A stretch of 64,000 nucleotides of DNA from Ambrosia x helenae. Lineage: Eukaryota; Streptophyta; Magnoliopsida; Asterales; Asteraceae. Of this stretch, positions 48,120 through 60,705 are shown piece after piece. The DNA lies in contig CM061233.1 in the NCBI GenBank assembly GCA_030844895.1, positions 65,215,656-65,279,655 of the forward strand. The letters are read 5' to 3'. The notes under the pieces are model-generated. The model was not told where the DNA came from, did not search any database, and saw only the letters and a program-made list of their open reading frames with translations. The position numbers and the translations under genes are program-made. Every line of letters begins with the position of its first letter. Within the stretch, counting starts at the first letter, position 1.

Positions 48120-48420
48120 AACTCGAGAACTCTATATTACACATATGTAATATATCATATGTTGTATATTACACATGTGTAATATATAACTATTGCATAT
48201 GTTGCACATGTGCAATATATCATATGTTACACATGTGCAATATATATTACACATGTGTAATACACTCAACATACCATATATTGCACATACGTAATATATC
48301 ATATTTTACACATGTGCAATATATATTACACATGTGCAATATATCATATATTGCATATGTGTAATATATATTACACATGTGTAACATATGATATATTACA
48401 CATATGCAATATATGATATG
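48120..48420. repeat. Tract of TTACACATGTGTAA / TTGCACATGTGCAA palindromes
   Basis: Roughly fifteen short palindromes centred on CATG (ACACATGTGT, GCACATGTGC, ACATATGT) are separated by 'atatatca'-type linkers over 300 bp. They vary at the base pairs flanking CATG while keeping symmetry in many copies. The tract lies about 500 bp upstream of the second mobile-domain gene. Confidence 0.8.
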
Positions 48421-48596
48421 GAAGGGATATTGTGAAAACCCTCCCTATTTGGTAAACTATGGAAACTCCATCCTATCCATCCATCACATACCATCAATGG
48501 CCAAGATTGAAGGTGTGTACCTGACCTTAAGTATATTATTATTTTAATAACTAAAAGCACATTGAGGGGCATATTGGGTAAACAACATTGTCTTAG

Positions 48597-48599
48597 AGA

Positions 48600-48626
<27 letters not shown>
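48597..48626. repeat. (CT)n microsatellite
   Basis: About 14 CT dinucleotides, in the CT-rich probable promoter or 5' leader of the gene beginning at 48929. CT tracts are common there in plants. Confidence 0.9.
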
Positions 48627-48634
<8 letters not shown>

Positions 48635-51549
48635 CGTCCTTTCAACTGTCTACACACCTTTCCAATTTATCCCGCCTAAACTCCAATATTGTGATCAGTA
48701 TCTTCTTTCTTCTTTGTATCTTCACTCGCTGAAGTACAAAAGTAACCCAAAAGTCCCCCTACCTAACCCAAAAGCTCCTCATCTCTCTCGCCTCCCACAC
48801 TTCACGGTTATCCTCCAAATTATTACGGTCGCTCATCACTCTCGCTTCCCACCTTCACGTCACTCATCAAACCTCGCTGAACATTAGAGTAACAGGGAGT
48901 GTAGCAGGTGCGGTACCGTTGACACGCTATGTCATTCTTGTTCAACAGTCTAACGTCCAGGAGCCGGCGTCGCCGACGATTGAAAAGGTAACCCCTCAAT
49001 AGTCCTTTCTTGTCTTAAAGATAATCTGATTGTGTCCGAAAGCAGTGTTTTTCATCGTTGTTCTAGGTTTAGGGTTCCATATTTTTTTTATTTTGGGGCC
49101 GTTTTCATCTGATTGTGGATGATCTGACGTCCAGTAGGTGCGGTACCGATTGTTGTTCTAGGTTTAGGGTTTTGTGGTTCTAGGTTTAGGGTTCCGTTTT
49201 TTTAATTTTGGGGCAACATCATAAGCTTAGTGTTAAGAAGAACTTGTTTATGTAAAAAAGGATTATAATATGTTTTGCGTTGTTTCTTGTTTGGAAAGGA
49301 AGTCGAGAAGAACTGCAAATCGGCGTACAGGTAATATTTTTTTTGGTTTTAGATTTGCCGTTGAGTGTTTATATTTGGTGTTTACCGTGACGCGGCATTG
49401 TTATATTATTTTTCTTTTATCAGGCGGTTCCGTGTCTGAAAATCCTAGTGTCATTGTCATAAGTGACACCAGCAACAAGTTGGAAAGGGGGAATGAAGAG
49501 GGAATTCTCATTACGGAAGGGAATCTGAACATGAAGGATACGGGCAGACCCAACGAGCATTGGGTAAGAAAAATAAAAAGTTCCTTTAGTGTGCGTTTTA
49601 TTTAGTATAGTCTTATAAAGTGTTATTTTTTTTATATACCGTTGCAGACTTTGATGATTCGGACTTGGATAGCCCAATTGGGATGCTGATTAACAAGAAA
49701 AAAAATGTAGGTCTTAAAAATTGTAGCATATATTAACCCTTGTTATCTTTCACGAGTAATAACTTTAGTTGATGGACAATTTGTTTCTGTAGAAAACAGT
49801 AAAAGACGCAGTTGATACGCGGACGGAATGTTTCAAGACAAGGAAGGATAAAGGTACATGGGTTTGTATTGAAAATGGTTTTGAATTTTGAGGGTGTGAA
49901 CTAATACATAATTATAAAAACCACGTGTTGCAGACAAAAAGTCGGCTTGCGTAGATTTGGCTGAATCATCAGTACGTAAAGGTATGTGTTGCTGCCCTGT
50001 AACACCCCAACCGATGGCGGAATCATCGAGGTGCCACGTAGTGACGATTGTTCAAAAGCTCATGGTACTAAAATGTAAATATATTATTGAATGATACAAG
50101 ATTTGTCTTACATGGAAATGGAAAATACATTGTCTAAATGAAATGTAAATATTGAAATAACTGAAAATAAAGCACTAAATGTTCCTTGCTAAAGCACTAG
50201 ATCAAACTGCACCTGAAACATGTACAAAAATAGGTTTGGTCAACATATGAAATGTTGGTGAGCATTCCTAGATTTGATATATATAGTAGGTTAAAAGTTA
50301 TACAATTCAAGTGCAAGCTACAGTGCAAATATGTAAACTATGTATCATACAAATGAGCGAAATCAACCCTGTGACTGTATAATGTACTGTATGAACTGTA
50401 GTGTACTCAACCAATAAATGGATGATAACTTAACAATGGCCACGGATTCTCCGATGAAAAAGGGGGAGAATCAATCTAGGCGGATTGTCAATCCAAATAA
50501 CGCTATCCAATGTTAAGGTCGGCTTGTACCATGTTAATGATTTCACTAAGTACAAATGTAATCCACATGTATTGTCTAAGCATAAAGCACGTTGTAAGCA
50601 ATGCACATAGTACTAGAATTGTATTTGTGAAAATGTAAAATTGTATTTGAAACTTGTAATAGTGTACATGTAACACCCCAAAAATGTATAAAAGCAAAAA
50701 GGGGATAGGAATACTCACAGTTCACGTAATAACTTGAAATTGGACTTGGACAACGAAATATGAATTGAGATTACTCCCAAATGATCAACCTAAAGTATTC
50801 GATAATGTGTAAGGGAAATAACTCTAGGATATATGTATTTCTAGGGCTTCGAATTGGGGATGATTACTCGTTTGATTAACATATTAAAAATATTCGCCAA
50901 TTGAGAGAAATTTAGTAAATAAATAACCAAAAATCTTTTTATGAAATTTAAATCTAAGATGGTCACAATAATATGTTTAAAGTATAAAAATAATTTTTAT
51001 AAAATTATTTTCTTTAAAACAGAATATTAATTCTATTTATAACAAATTGTCAAAAGTTAACTTTAATATTTAAAAATATTAAAATTAAAGAATTATAAGT
51101 TTAAAATTCATATTTCTGTTCTAAATGATCAGAAATAATTTGTATAAAATTTTGGTGCAAAAATATTAAAAATTGGATTTATTATGATTTAATTATGATT
51201 AAATCTAACAAAAATTGATTAAAAATATAAAATAAATGATTTTACTGAATTAAAAATTATTTCAGTAAAGTTTAATGTTATAAAAACTTAGGATAATTTT
51301 TGTGGAGATTAATAAGATCGTTTTGATATTTTTATAGAATTTTATAAATAAAATTGAATAAACTTGAATTATTTATTATATATGTAAAATAAATATATTT
51401 TCAGAAATAAAAATCTGAATAATTATATTTAGGGTATGAACATCATTATGTAAAATTTTGGGAATTTTTGAAGGCTTATAAGTATTTTAAATAATTAAAG
51501 TGAGTAATTATATAGTTTAAACCTATAAATTGAAAACTAAAAAAAAAGA

Positions 51550-51640
51550 ATGCAAGGAGTGGGGTTCGAACCCTGGCCTAGGGCCGGTTCAAACCTCTTA
51601 GTCCAAGTGTGTAACCACTGAGCTACATCAGTGGTTTGTT
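51550..51640 (-). mobile_element. tRNA-like/SINE segment inside LARD LTR (A and B boxes)
   Basis: On the minus strand TAGCTCAGTGG (an excellent A box) is followed about 45 bp on by GGTTCGAACCCC (B box). The stretch between could not fold as a normal tRNA, so this is a SINE or tRNA-derived fragment within the LTR. The same unit lies at about 56,717-56,807 in the other LTR. Confidence 0.65.
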
Positions 51641-51953
51641 ATGTTTTTGCTTTCAACATAATTATATACCTTATCTGTTTAAAGTGTTCTTCCCCAAATT
51701 TATATCATACGAGCCCTAGATTTGTAATTGATTAAATCACACAATGTTAACCCAATTAATCATGGGGTAAACATTGTGTGTAGGCCGATAAATGAAACCC
51801 ACGATTGAAATTAGACTTACAATGCAGAATTGAAGACTAACGAGTGGTCAAAGCAAAAGTCAAACAACGAGCTTGATTATAACAATTAGAGTGTATTAGA
51901 GAGAATGAGAGGTTAAGGGAGATGAGTGAGCGAGTTGTTAAGCTGTTCCAAGG

Positions 51954-51971
51954 CTCAATTTATATAGAGGG
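51954..51971 (-). promoter_or_regulatory. LARD LTR TATA box
   Basis: CTCTATATAAATTGAGC on the minus strand is a strong TATA match. The twin lies at about 57,122-57,139 in the 5' LTR, where it would drive the element's RNA. Confidence 0.6.
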
Positions 51972-52295
51972 TCGATGTATTGTTTAATTGGCAAGGTTGA
52001 CCCACGATTCAATGTTATACGCGTGATTTGATAAATTGGTGGACAATTGATTTGAAATTGGCATATTGCTTAATCAGACAAGGCCGATAATCACGATTCT
52101 AAGTCAACCCTATGATAAATTTCGTGTTAAATAAGCTAATTAATCTGGTCAAAAGAGAAGAGAAAAAGAAAAAATAAAAAAATAAAAAAAAATCTGCTGC
52201 TGTTGCACGTAAACAGCCAAAGGAAGAAGGAAGGGACGCGAAAATAAAGGCTTAAATACATTTGGAACTGGGATTATTTCAAAAGTTTGGTGTAG

Positions 52296-52380
52296 CTCAA
52301 ATGGTTTGTGGCGTGTGTGTGTGAGTCTGAACCGGCTCGAGTTCGAGTCCGGTTGGAAGCAAATTTATTTTTTTCTTTTT
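52296..52380 (+). mobile_element. Second tRNA-like/SINE segment inside LARD LTR
   Basis: The plus strand reads GTAGCTCAAATGG (A-box-like), then GAGTTCGAGTCCGG (B-box-like), then a T-rich tail. The other LTR has it at about 57,463-57,547. It is opposite in orientation to the tRNA-like unit at 51,550. Confidence 0.58.
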
Positions 52381-52561
52381 ACAGCGAAGGGAATAAGGAG
52401 GGAGGAGTGTGGGCCGCTGATTTTGCTGGGCCTGCTATCTGGTGGGCCAAAGTATTAAAGGGTTTGGATTGGGTTTGGGTTTGTTATGATTTGGTTTGGT
52501 GTTGGGTTGGTTTAGTTTGTTTGGTAAAAAAAAAAAGACTAACATATAACTATAATCTGAA

Positions 52562-52613
<52 letters not shown>

Positions 52614-52632
52614 AAAAGTGACGGATGTCACA

Positions 52633-52648
52633 GCATCCCCTACTTTTA
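52633..52648 (-). promoter_or_regulatory. LARD polypurine tract
   Basis: On the minus strand AAAAGTAGGGGATGC abuts the LTR start TGTGACATCC. Confidence 0.75.
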
Positions 52649-55150
52649 GAAACTTCGTCCCGAAGTTATTAGAAACATAGGGTTATGGATGCTCGGGTAA
52701 AAATTAAGATAACTGTGGTTTGGAAATTCGAATGATTTGGATATGAGGGTTGATGGGTATGAGTTAAGGATTTGGATTAGGTTCGTCTCGAATAATAAAG
52801 AGAGTAAGAATCTAGTAAATCAATAAATTTCAATTTTAGGAATCCTAAAATATATGCACGTGTTGATTATCTACAGAAAGACTAAATAGACTACCAAATA
52901 ACCAGAGTTTGTTCCTGGTCCGACTTCCAATCTCACTTTCAATGCATCATTAGTGCTTGTATACAGGGTGTACCGCAGCTAACCCACCACACCTTTGATA
53001 CCTCGAAAACGTACTGGACGCCTACTAAAAACTCTAATAGAATTTCACACTACCCTAACGTACCTGTAAATTCATGATTACGTTCCGGACCGGAATCATC
53101 AATTTACCTTACATTAGGGTTTTATGTCCTTCTATGATCCCACCGATTGTTGAGCAGGTTCGATAGCCTCCACCAGCCGTGGAGTAGGTTGTAGGGCCTC
53201 TCCCGACTGTTTAAAAAGGCATAGCGACCTCTACCAATCGTTGAGTATGTTCAATAGCCTCTACTAGTCGTGGAGCAGGTTGTAGGGCCTCTCCCGACTG
53301 TTGAAAAAGGCATGATGACCTCTATTAAGTGCAGCAATTATTATTCACATAGATTGCAAATTGATAGCATGTTTATGCAAGCAAGTTTGTAAGTACTACC
53401 ACCATTAAGTGTAAGTGTTATCATGAATAATTAAATGTCTACGAGTATCATGAATAATTAGATGTTCAATGCGTAGTCAAATTAAGAGAAAAATCTAGTT
53501 TCATGTAATAACCAATGATGTTTTCTTAGAAAAGCATCTGTAAGAATCAAGTATCAAGTCCAAACGTTTCAAATAAATGTAAGGTAGAGTCTGAAACTTA
53601 TATGATATAAAAATAAACGTAATCGAATATGATGAATTTTCAATCTGTATACGTACACAATAGTATGCAAGGAAATTTCTAGATGTTATATGCCTATGAG
53701 TATGACATAACTGGGTACAAAATGATAATAAGATCAAGAAAATGAAAACACGAGTATCATGAATAATTAAATGTCCAGTGAATAGTCAAATTAATGGGAA
53801 ATCAAGTTTCACAAACAATGATGTTTTGGAAAAAATCATGTAGAATCAAGTATCAGGTTTTTAGTAGTTTGATTATCATGGGTAACTAGCTCACGTGTGA
53901 GAAGGTGAAGGATATGAATTTAGTTCTTGAGAGGATGATGAAAAATCTTGAAACAGAATCAAGGTTGTGAGAGATGGTGAATGTGAAGATAGTTGATAAA
54001 GAGTTTATTTTATAGTAAGGAGATTATATAGCAGTGTAAATTTTGGGGTTTGGATCAAAGGTTATAATCAAGTGTATAAGAAAACATGATTGTGGTATAT
54101 GCCAAATATTGTAAAAATTTGAACAAGTTGAAAATGAGTGAATCTAGAGACTAGATATTATTTCAAAAAAAAAAAAAGAATTATTTTCAAAATTGGTTTT
54201 GTACATAAGGCAAAAGTTGTTAAATAGTACAAGCTAAGTAGGCTTTGAAATAGTTTTAAAACATTATATAGAAAATCGTTTGTTACGTCAATAAATAATC
54301 AATTGAATTTAAGTTCGAGGACATCCTTTAAAAAAAAAAAAAAATATTATGTACTTTGTAAAGGTACTAGGTAATACAACAAGTTTTAGAAATCTTTAGT
54401 TTGTGCTAAAGTATGAGGTTATAGTTTTTAAAATAAATAACATGTGGCGAAAAGAAATAATATGATTTGGGTAGGGTGTTGAATATTTAAAAAGTGGCTA
54501 AGAGAGTAAGGTGAAGTGTGATTATGAACTTGTAAGCAATATATGAAAATCGTGAAATACAAAATATTGTATATGAACCGGGAGAGTATTATTGAAAAAG
54601 CTTGCATAAAATGCTTGGAGTGCCCTTGTATGGCTGTAAAGCCCAACAAGAACGTTGACTTTTCAAAGGAATTGAACCCAATGGTGATCAAAGAAGACGT
54701 GCTTTAGCCTATAAGTGGACACTCACTCCAGGAATCCCCAGGTAAGCATAACAGGTCCGTAAATGGATTTATGCGCTATGCTTGCCTATGCCAGAAAACC
54801 CAGTGTACAGGCGTCCACCCTTCCAGATTGCACGTGTCCTTATCACACTCATTAAAGTTCAACAACTTTGAAGGAGCAAAATGAGAGTAGGTATTATGTC
54901 TAAGAGTGTCTTCATAAAAGGTACTGCTCCCGTTCTATGATGATGTAAACTTTCCACTCCCTGTAGGATACCATCTCTATGCCCATGATGAAGGATGAAA
55001 AGAATGGAGAGAGAGAAAGAGGGAAAGATAGAAGAAGGAAAGTAGAGGGAAATGAGGGTAAGGCAATTCAGAAAATATTATGCATGAAAGTTGAAGTTCG
55101 GTTATAGTCTAGGCCTATTTCATCTAGTAACCTAGTTCCCTATAACCATG
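52649..55150 (-). other. LARD internal region, non-coding
   Basis: No retroviral-type motif was found. A 91-bp unit ('ttgag.atgttcaatagcctct...gactgttgaaaaaggcat') is repeated twice at 53,150-53,330. A 'gtatcatgaataattaaatgt' block recurs near 53,415, 53,445 and 53,755. The region probably carries only packaging and priming signals. Confidence 0.8.
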
Positions 55151-55162
55151 GCTCTGATACCA
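55151..55162 (-). promoter_or_regulatory. LARD primer-binding site (tRNA-iMet)
   Basis: TGGTATCAGAGC on the minus strand, three bases from the LTR edge at 55166. It is the same primer as in the gypsy element and the TRIM. Confidence 0.92.
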
Positions 55163-55165
55163 ATC

Positions 55166-57731
55166 TGTAACACCCCAACCGATGGCGGAATCATCGAGGT
55201 GCCACGTAGTGACGATTGTTCAAAAGCTCATGGTACTAAAATGTAAATATATTATTGAATGATACAAGATTTGTCTTACATGGAAATGGAAAATACATTG
55301 TCTAAATGAAATGTAAATATTGAAATAACTGAAAATAAAGCACTAAATGTTCCTTGCTAAAGCACTAGATCAAACTGCACCTGAAACATGTACAAAAATA
55401 GGTTTGGTCAACATATGAAATGTTGGTGAGCATTCCTAGATTTGATATATATAGTAGGTTAAAAGTTATACAATTCAAGTGCAAGCTACAGTGCAAATAT
55501 GTAAACTATGTATCATACAAATGAGCGAAATCAACCCTGTGACTGTATAATGTACTGTATGAACTGTAGTGTACTCAACCAATAAATGGATGATAACTTA
55601 ACAATGGCCACGGATTCTCCGATGAAAAAGGGGGAGAATCAATCTAGGCGGATTGTCAATCCAAATAACGCTATCCAATGTTAAGGTCGGCTTGTACCAT
55701 GTTAATGATTTCACTAAGTACAAATGTAATCCACATGTATTGTCTAAGCATAAAGCACGTTGTAAGCAATGCACATAGTACTAGAATTGTATTTGTGAAA
55801 ATGTAAAATTGTATTTGAAACTTGTAATAGTGTACATGTAACACCCCAAAAATGTATAAAAGCAAAAAGGGGATAGGAATACTCACAGTTCACGTAATAA
55901 CTTGAAATTGGACTTGGACAACGAAATATGAATTGAGATTACTCCCAAATGATCAACCTAAAGTATTCGATAATGTGTAAGGGAAATAACTCTAGGATAT
56001 ATGTATTTCTAGGGCTTCGAATTGGGGATGATTACTCGTTTGATTAACATATTAAAAATATTCGCCAATTGAGAGAAATTTAGTAAATAAATAACCAAAA
56101 ATCTTTTTATGAAATTTAAATCTAAGATGGTCACAATAATATGTTTAAAGTATAAAAATAATTTTTATAAAATTATTTTCTTTAAAACAGAATATTAATT
56201 CTATTTATAACAAATTGTCAAAAGTTAACTTTAATATTTAAAAATATTAAAATTAAAGAATTATAAGTTTAAAATTCATATTTCTGTTCTAAATGATCAG
56301 AAATAATTTGTATAAAATTTTGGTGCAAAAATATTAAAAATTGGATTTATTATGATTTAATTATGATTAAATCTAACAAAAATTGATTAAAAATATAAAA
56401 TAAATGATTTTACTGAATTAAAAATTATTTCAGTAAAGTTTAATGTTATAAAAACTTAGGATAATTTTTGTGGAGATTAATAAGATCGTTTTGATATTTT
56501 TATAGAATTTTATAAATAAAATTGAATAAACTTGAATTATTTATTATATATGTAAAATAAATATATTTTCAGAAATAAAAATCTGAATAATTATATTTAG
56601 GGTATGAACATCATTATGTAAAATTTTGGGAATTTTTGAAGGCTTATAAGTATTTTAAATAATTAAAGTGAGTAATTATATAGTTTAAACCTATAAATTG
56701 AAAACTAAAAAAAAAGAATGCAAGGAGTGGGGTTCGAACCCTGGCCCAGGGCCGGTTCAAACCTCTTAGTCCAAGTGTGTAACCACTGAGCTACATCAGT
56801 GGTTTGTTATGTTTTTGCTTTCAACATAATTATATACCTTATCTGTTTAAAGTGTTCTTCCCCAAATTTATATCATACGAGCCCTAGATTTGTAATTGAT
56901 TAAATCACACAATGTTAACCCAATTAATCATGGGGTAAACATTGTGTGTAGGCCGATAAATGAAACCCACGATTGAAATTAGACTTACAATGCAGAATTG
57001 AAGACTAACGAGTGGTCAAAGCAAAAGTCAAACAACGAGCTTGATTATAACAATTAGAGTGTATTAGAGAGAATGAGAGGTTAAGGGAGATGAGTGAGCG
57101 AGTTGTTAAGCTGTTCCAAGGCTCAATTTATATAGAGGGTCGATGTATTGTTTAATTGGCAAGGTTGACCCACGATTCAATGTTATACGCGTGATTTGAT
57201 AAATTGGTGGACAATTGATTTGAAATTGGCATATTGCTTAATCAGACAAGGCCGATAATCACGATTCTAAGTCAACCCTATGATAAATTTCGTGTTAAAT
57301 AAGCTAATTAATCTGGTCAAAAGAGAAGAGAAAAAGAAAAAATAAAAAAATAAAAAAAAATCTGCTGCTGTTGCACGTAAACAGCCAAAGGAAGAAGGAA
57401 GGGACGCGAAAATAAAGGCTTAAATACATTTGGAACTGGGATTATTTCAAAAGTTTGGTGTAGCTCAAATGGTTTGTGGCGTGTGTGTGTGAGTCTGAAC
57501 CGGCTCGAGTTCGAGTCCGGTTGGAAGCAAATTTATTTTTTTCTTTTTACAGCGAAGGGAATAAGGAGGGAGGAGTGTGGGCCGCTGATTTTGCTGGGCC
57601 TGCTATCTGGTGGGCCAAAGTATTAAAGGGTTTGGATTGGGTTTGGGTTTGTTATGATTTGGTTTGGTGTTGGGTTGGTTTAGTTTGTTTGGTAAAAAAA
57701 AAAGACTAACATATAACTATAATCTGAATTT

Positions 57732-57788
<57 letters not shown>

Positions 57789-57807
57789 AAAAGTGACGGA
57801 TGTCACA
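55166..57807 (-). repeat. LARD 5' LTR (2,642 bp)
   Basis: It is near-identical to 49998-52632; the visible differences are one substitution and the lengths of the A run, T run and (ATT)n tract near the TG end. Confidence 0.95.
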
Positions 57808-57834
57808 TGCCCACAGCCTACTTTAACTTTTTTG

Positions 57835-60705
57835 TTAACATGTGTTAATAACAGAACGTGTACCATAAAACAAACTGTGTCTAATGATGCGGGGTTTGTA
57901 ATATATATTAACATGTGTTAATAACAAATATATTAATAGGGAAAAAGCAACTTGTTACGAAGAAGAAAACCGTAAAGTCAAAAAAGGTGAAAGGGTCATG
58001 TGGCGGCGAAGGTAATGTCTATGCAAGTGGTTAACATGTGTTACCTGTTTACAGGTATAAAAATTTATATCTGTTAACAGGTGTTAATACCATTACATCA
58101 TTTATAGGTACGAGCAAACAAGTTAGGGTTCGTAAGCGGAAGAAAGCAGAAGAAAGTGATGGTGAACAACCATTAGATGTGAGACGTAAGCGTAAGAAGT
58201 CGAGGAGGGACGATTTCCCAACGCTTACGACACGTTCATCTCCTGTGCAATTTTTTAGATGTATTTCATTGCTGTCATCTGAACAACAACTAGCTGTGAA
58301 GGAGATGGGTTTTGGATGGCTACTGCAATTTAGGATGGATGGGGTGCCTTTAAAGTTAGCACACTTTGTGGTTGACAGCTTTGACCCAGATACAATGGAG
58401 ATACATGCTCCATGTGGTGCAATAAAGATAAACAAGACGGTGGTGGGTAAGTTATTGGGGATACCGTCTAGGGGTTTGAAATTGATGTCAACAGAAAGGA
58501 AGATTGAGATGGATAGTGCTGTGGAAGCGTGGAGGAAAAGGTATGGAAGTAAGTTGGTTTCAGCCAAGAGTATGGTTGATAGTATCAAAAAGTCGGGTGG
58601 GGCAGATCGACAACTTTGAATTCTGTATGGATTTCGTTATGTGTTTTGTTACTGTGATGATTGACTGCCACAAGCAAGGAACATTAAGGGAGGCAATCTT
58701 ACATCATATTTCAAGCGACATGAAGTTCAGCGAAATTGATTGGTGTGGGTTCATAGTTGACCAGCTGAGGGAGTGTAAAAAAGGTTGGGATAGGAGTGAT
58801 CCGAATAGCCACTTTACTGGACCCCTAGCAACACTAACGGTACTTTTATTTGGTTTTGTTTTTTTCTTGACCTATTAACAACTGTTATTAAAACCTTCAC
58901 AACAATTAACATGTGTTAGTTACTGATTTTCCCCTTTGCAGCTGTTGTATGTGGATAGGGCAACTTGCCTAGGGCTGGATGTTGATTACAGTGTGTCTCC
59001 AATGACATATTGGACGGCTAAGCGTTTGAAGGATAGAGAGAAGATGGAAATTTTGAACGGTGGTTTTGGAAAGGGCTTGCTTAAGTGTTTAAGTAAAACA
59101 TGGGAAAAAGATGACCAGCCTAGTGTCAAGGTACTGCAATTTTTCCATAACATGTGTTATTTTCGTTGACATAATTATTACATCTATATCTGTCGTTGCT
59201 TTCTACCAAAAAACAGGATAGAGTGCAAGTCGTGGAGACAAACATAGATGAGATCTTAAAGTACAAAAAGAGGGTAGAAGATGTTTTAAGAGTGTTATGT
59301 GTAGAGCATCCTGACGATGTTGATGTTCAAATATTGAAAGCAAGATACGCGACGCTTTTGAATGATAAACCTATGTGGATAAGAGATGTACAGGCGAGTC
59401 AGCAAATACTGGATGTTTTAGGCGGGTTGAATGCTGAGAAACAGGATTCGGCGGGGTGTCAGAGCAGTGAGGCGTTTGTAGATGTTGACTGTTCCAGCCC
59501 TGTTATTAGTCAGTATCCAAACAAGCGCAAAACACGTAGCTCAAAATAAACGGACAGTGAAATTGGTGAGTTATGTGTTTCTTTAAACTTTGTGTATTTT
59601 TTTACGTTTTATCTACTAACATGAGTTAATATGTAAACAGGATCAGGTGTAGAGAAAAAGGACAATGAGAATGCGGAACTGGATTCTCCCGTGGTGGTTA
59701 GTCAATATCGCCGAAGTATAGCTAGGGCTGAGGCGAAGCGTAGGCAAAGTGGTAAGGCAACAGAAGGTAACACAAAAAAATCGCGAAGTTAAATAACTAG
59801 TGTTAGTAGTGCTGCTGCTTAACATGTGTTACTGTGTATTGGCTTCCAGATGGCAGTTCAGGGCGTAAGGCGGTGAGCAAGAAAAATTTAAAGGGTGTTG
59901 GCTCGCACAAGGTAGCAGATGTTGGTACAGTTTGTGGTTCGCGCACAAGATCGAGAAGTTGTAAAGCAACGGGAAGCACCAATGCAGAGGAAGATGATAA
60001 CGAAATTGTCAATAATGAAGGGGCAGAAAAAGTCATAGATTTTGGCAGGCCAGGGAGCAAAAAGGAAGGGGGACAGCGCTACAAGTGAGGAACTAAAGGC
60101 ACAAACAGGTTAATTATTTTTTTAAAGTTTGCACGGCCTCTAAAATTAGACATTACAGCAAATCATTGAGATGTTATGAAAACTGTGCATATTTGACAGG
60201 CGGTGATACAAAAGAAGTTGGTCAGATTTGTGAAGAAACAGGTTCACCTATGTCAACGCGGGCGAAAAGTCTGAACGGGAACGCGTTCCCAGCGGTGAGG
60301 CATGCAATGCACAAGAAGGTTATTAGTTTTTTTATAAAACATTGACATAACAGTTGTTAAATGGAAAAACTATTCTGTTCAAAATTGTTAACATGTGTTA
60401 ACTGTGCCTTTTTTCAGCAACAGTTGTCGTCCTAGATGTTAGTAGCGGTAGTAAGAAAAAGATGTTAGTAGCGGTATAATTGCTGCACTTGCAGATACAT
60501 TTGAAAAAGGACCTCTGAAGATTGAAGCTGCTAAGGCGGAGGCAGAAATGGAATATGCAAAGCTGTCGGCCGGCCGCGATATACATGATGCGGTTGGTAA
60601 ACGTAAGTGTGTAAAATGTAGTGTTTTTGCAAGCCTATTGTTTTGCATGGTTCGACACAATGATGACCCTAACACATGTTATTTGTTTTAATAAAACATG
60701 TGTTA
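57835..60705. repeat. Intron-confined TTAACATGTGTTAA palindromes
   Basis: About a dozen copies lie in introns of the split gene: starts near 57835, 57908, 58031, 58074, 58875, 58906, 59147, 59616, 59819, 60347, 60388, 60669 and 60694. All keep TAACA..TGTTA-like arms. None was seen within the inferred large exons. The same core also occurs in the gypsy LTRs (about 33,370 and 42,220), so it is less specific than the AAAACGC motif. Confidence 0.7.

Larger units (their letters stand above)
49998..52632 (-). repeat. LARD 3' LTR (2,635 bp)
   Basis: On the minus strand it runs TGTGACATCCG ... GGTGTTACA. It contains two tRNA-like segments, a TATA box near 51,960 and an (ATT)n tract. Confidence 0.95.
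49998..57807 (-). mobile_element. LARD: large non-coding LTR retrotransposon, very young
   Basis: LTRs at 49998-52632 and 55166-57807 flank a 2.5-kb internal region. TSD is a perfect TGCCC (49993-49997 and 57808-57812). The minus strand has PBS, polypurine tract and TG..CA ends. No gag or pol motif was seen in any frame, so proteins must come from a relative; shared LTR blocks make a Tekay-like element a candidate partner. By eye the LTRs differ by one substitution (about 51,595 versus 56,762) plus microsatellite and homopolymer lengths. It sits 16 bp inside an intron of the gene at 48929-60979. Confidence 0.95.

Noticed and set aside
51550..51640. Functional tRNA gene in the LARD LTR
   Set aside because: A and B boxes are good, but the intervening sequence does not give a recognisable anticodon arm and acceptor pairing. 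A SINE or tRNA relic fits better.
58049..58588. 179-codon minus-strand open frame
   Set aside because: It is fully antisense to the mobile-domain exon of the split gene, which has clear family motifs. It is treated as a shadow.
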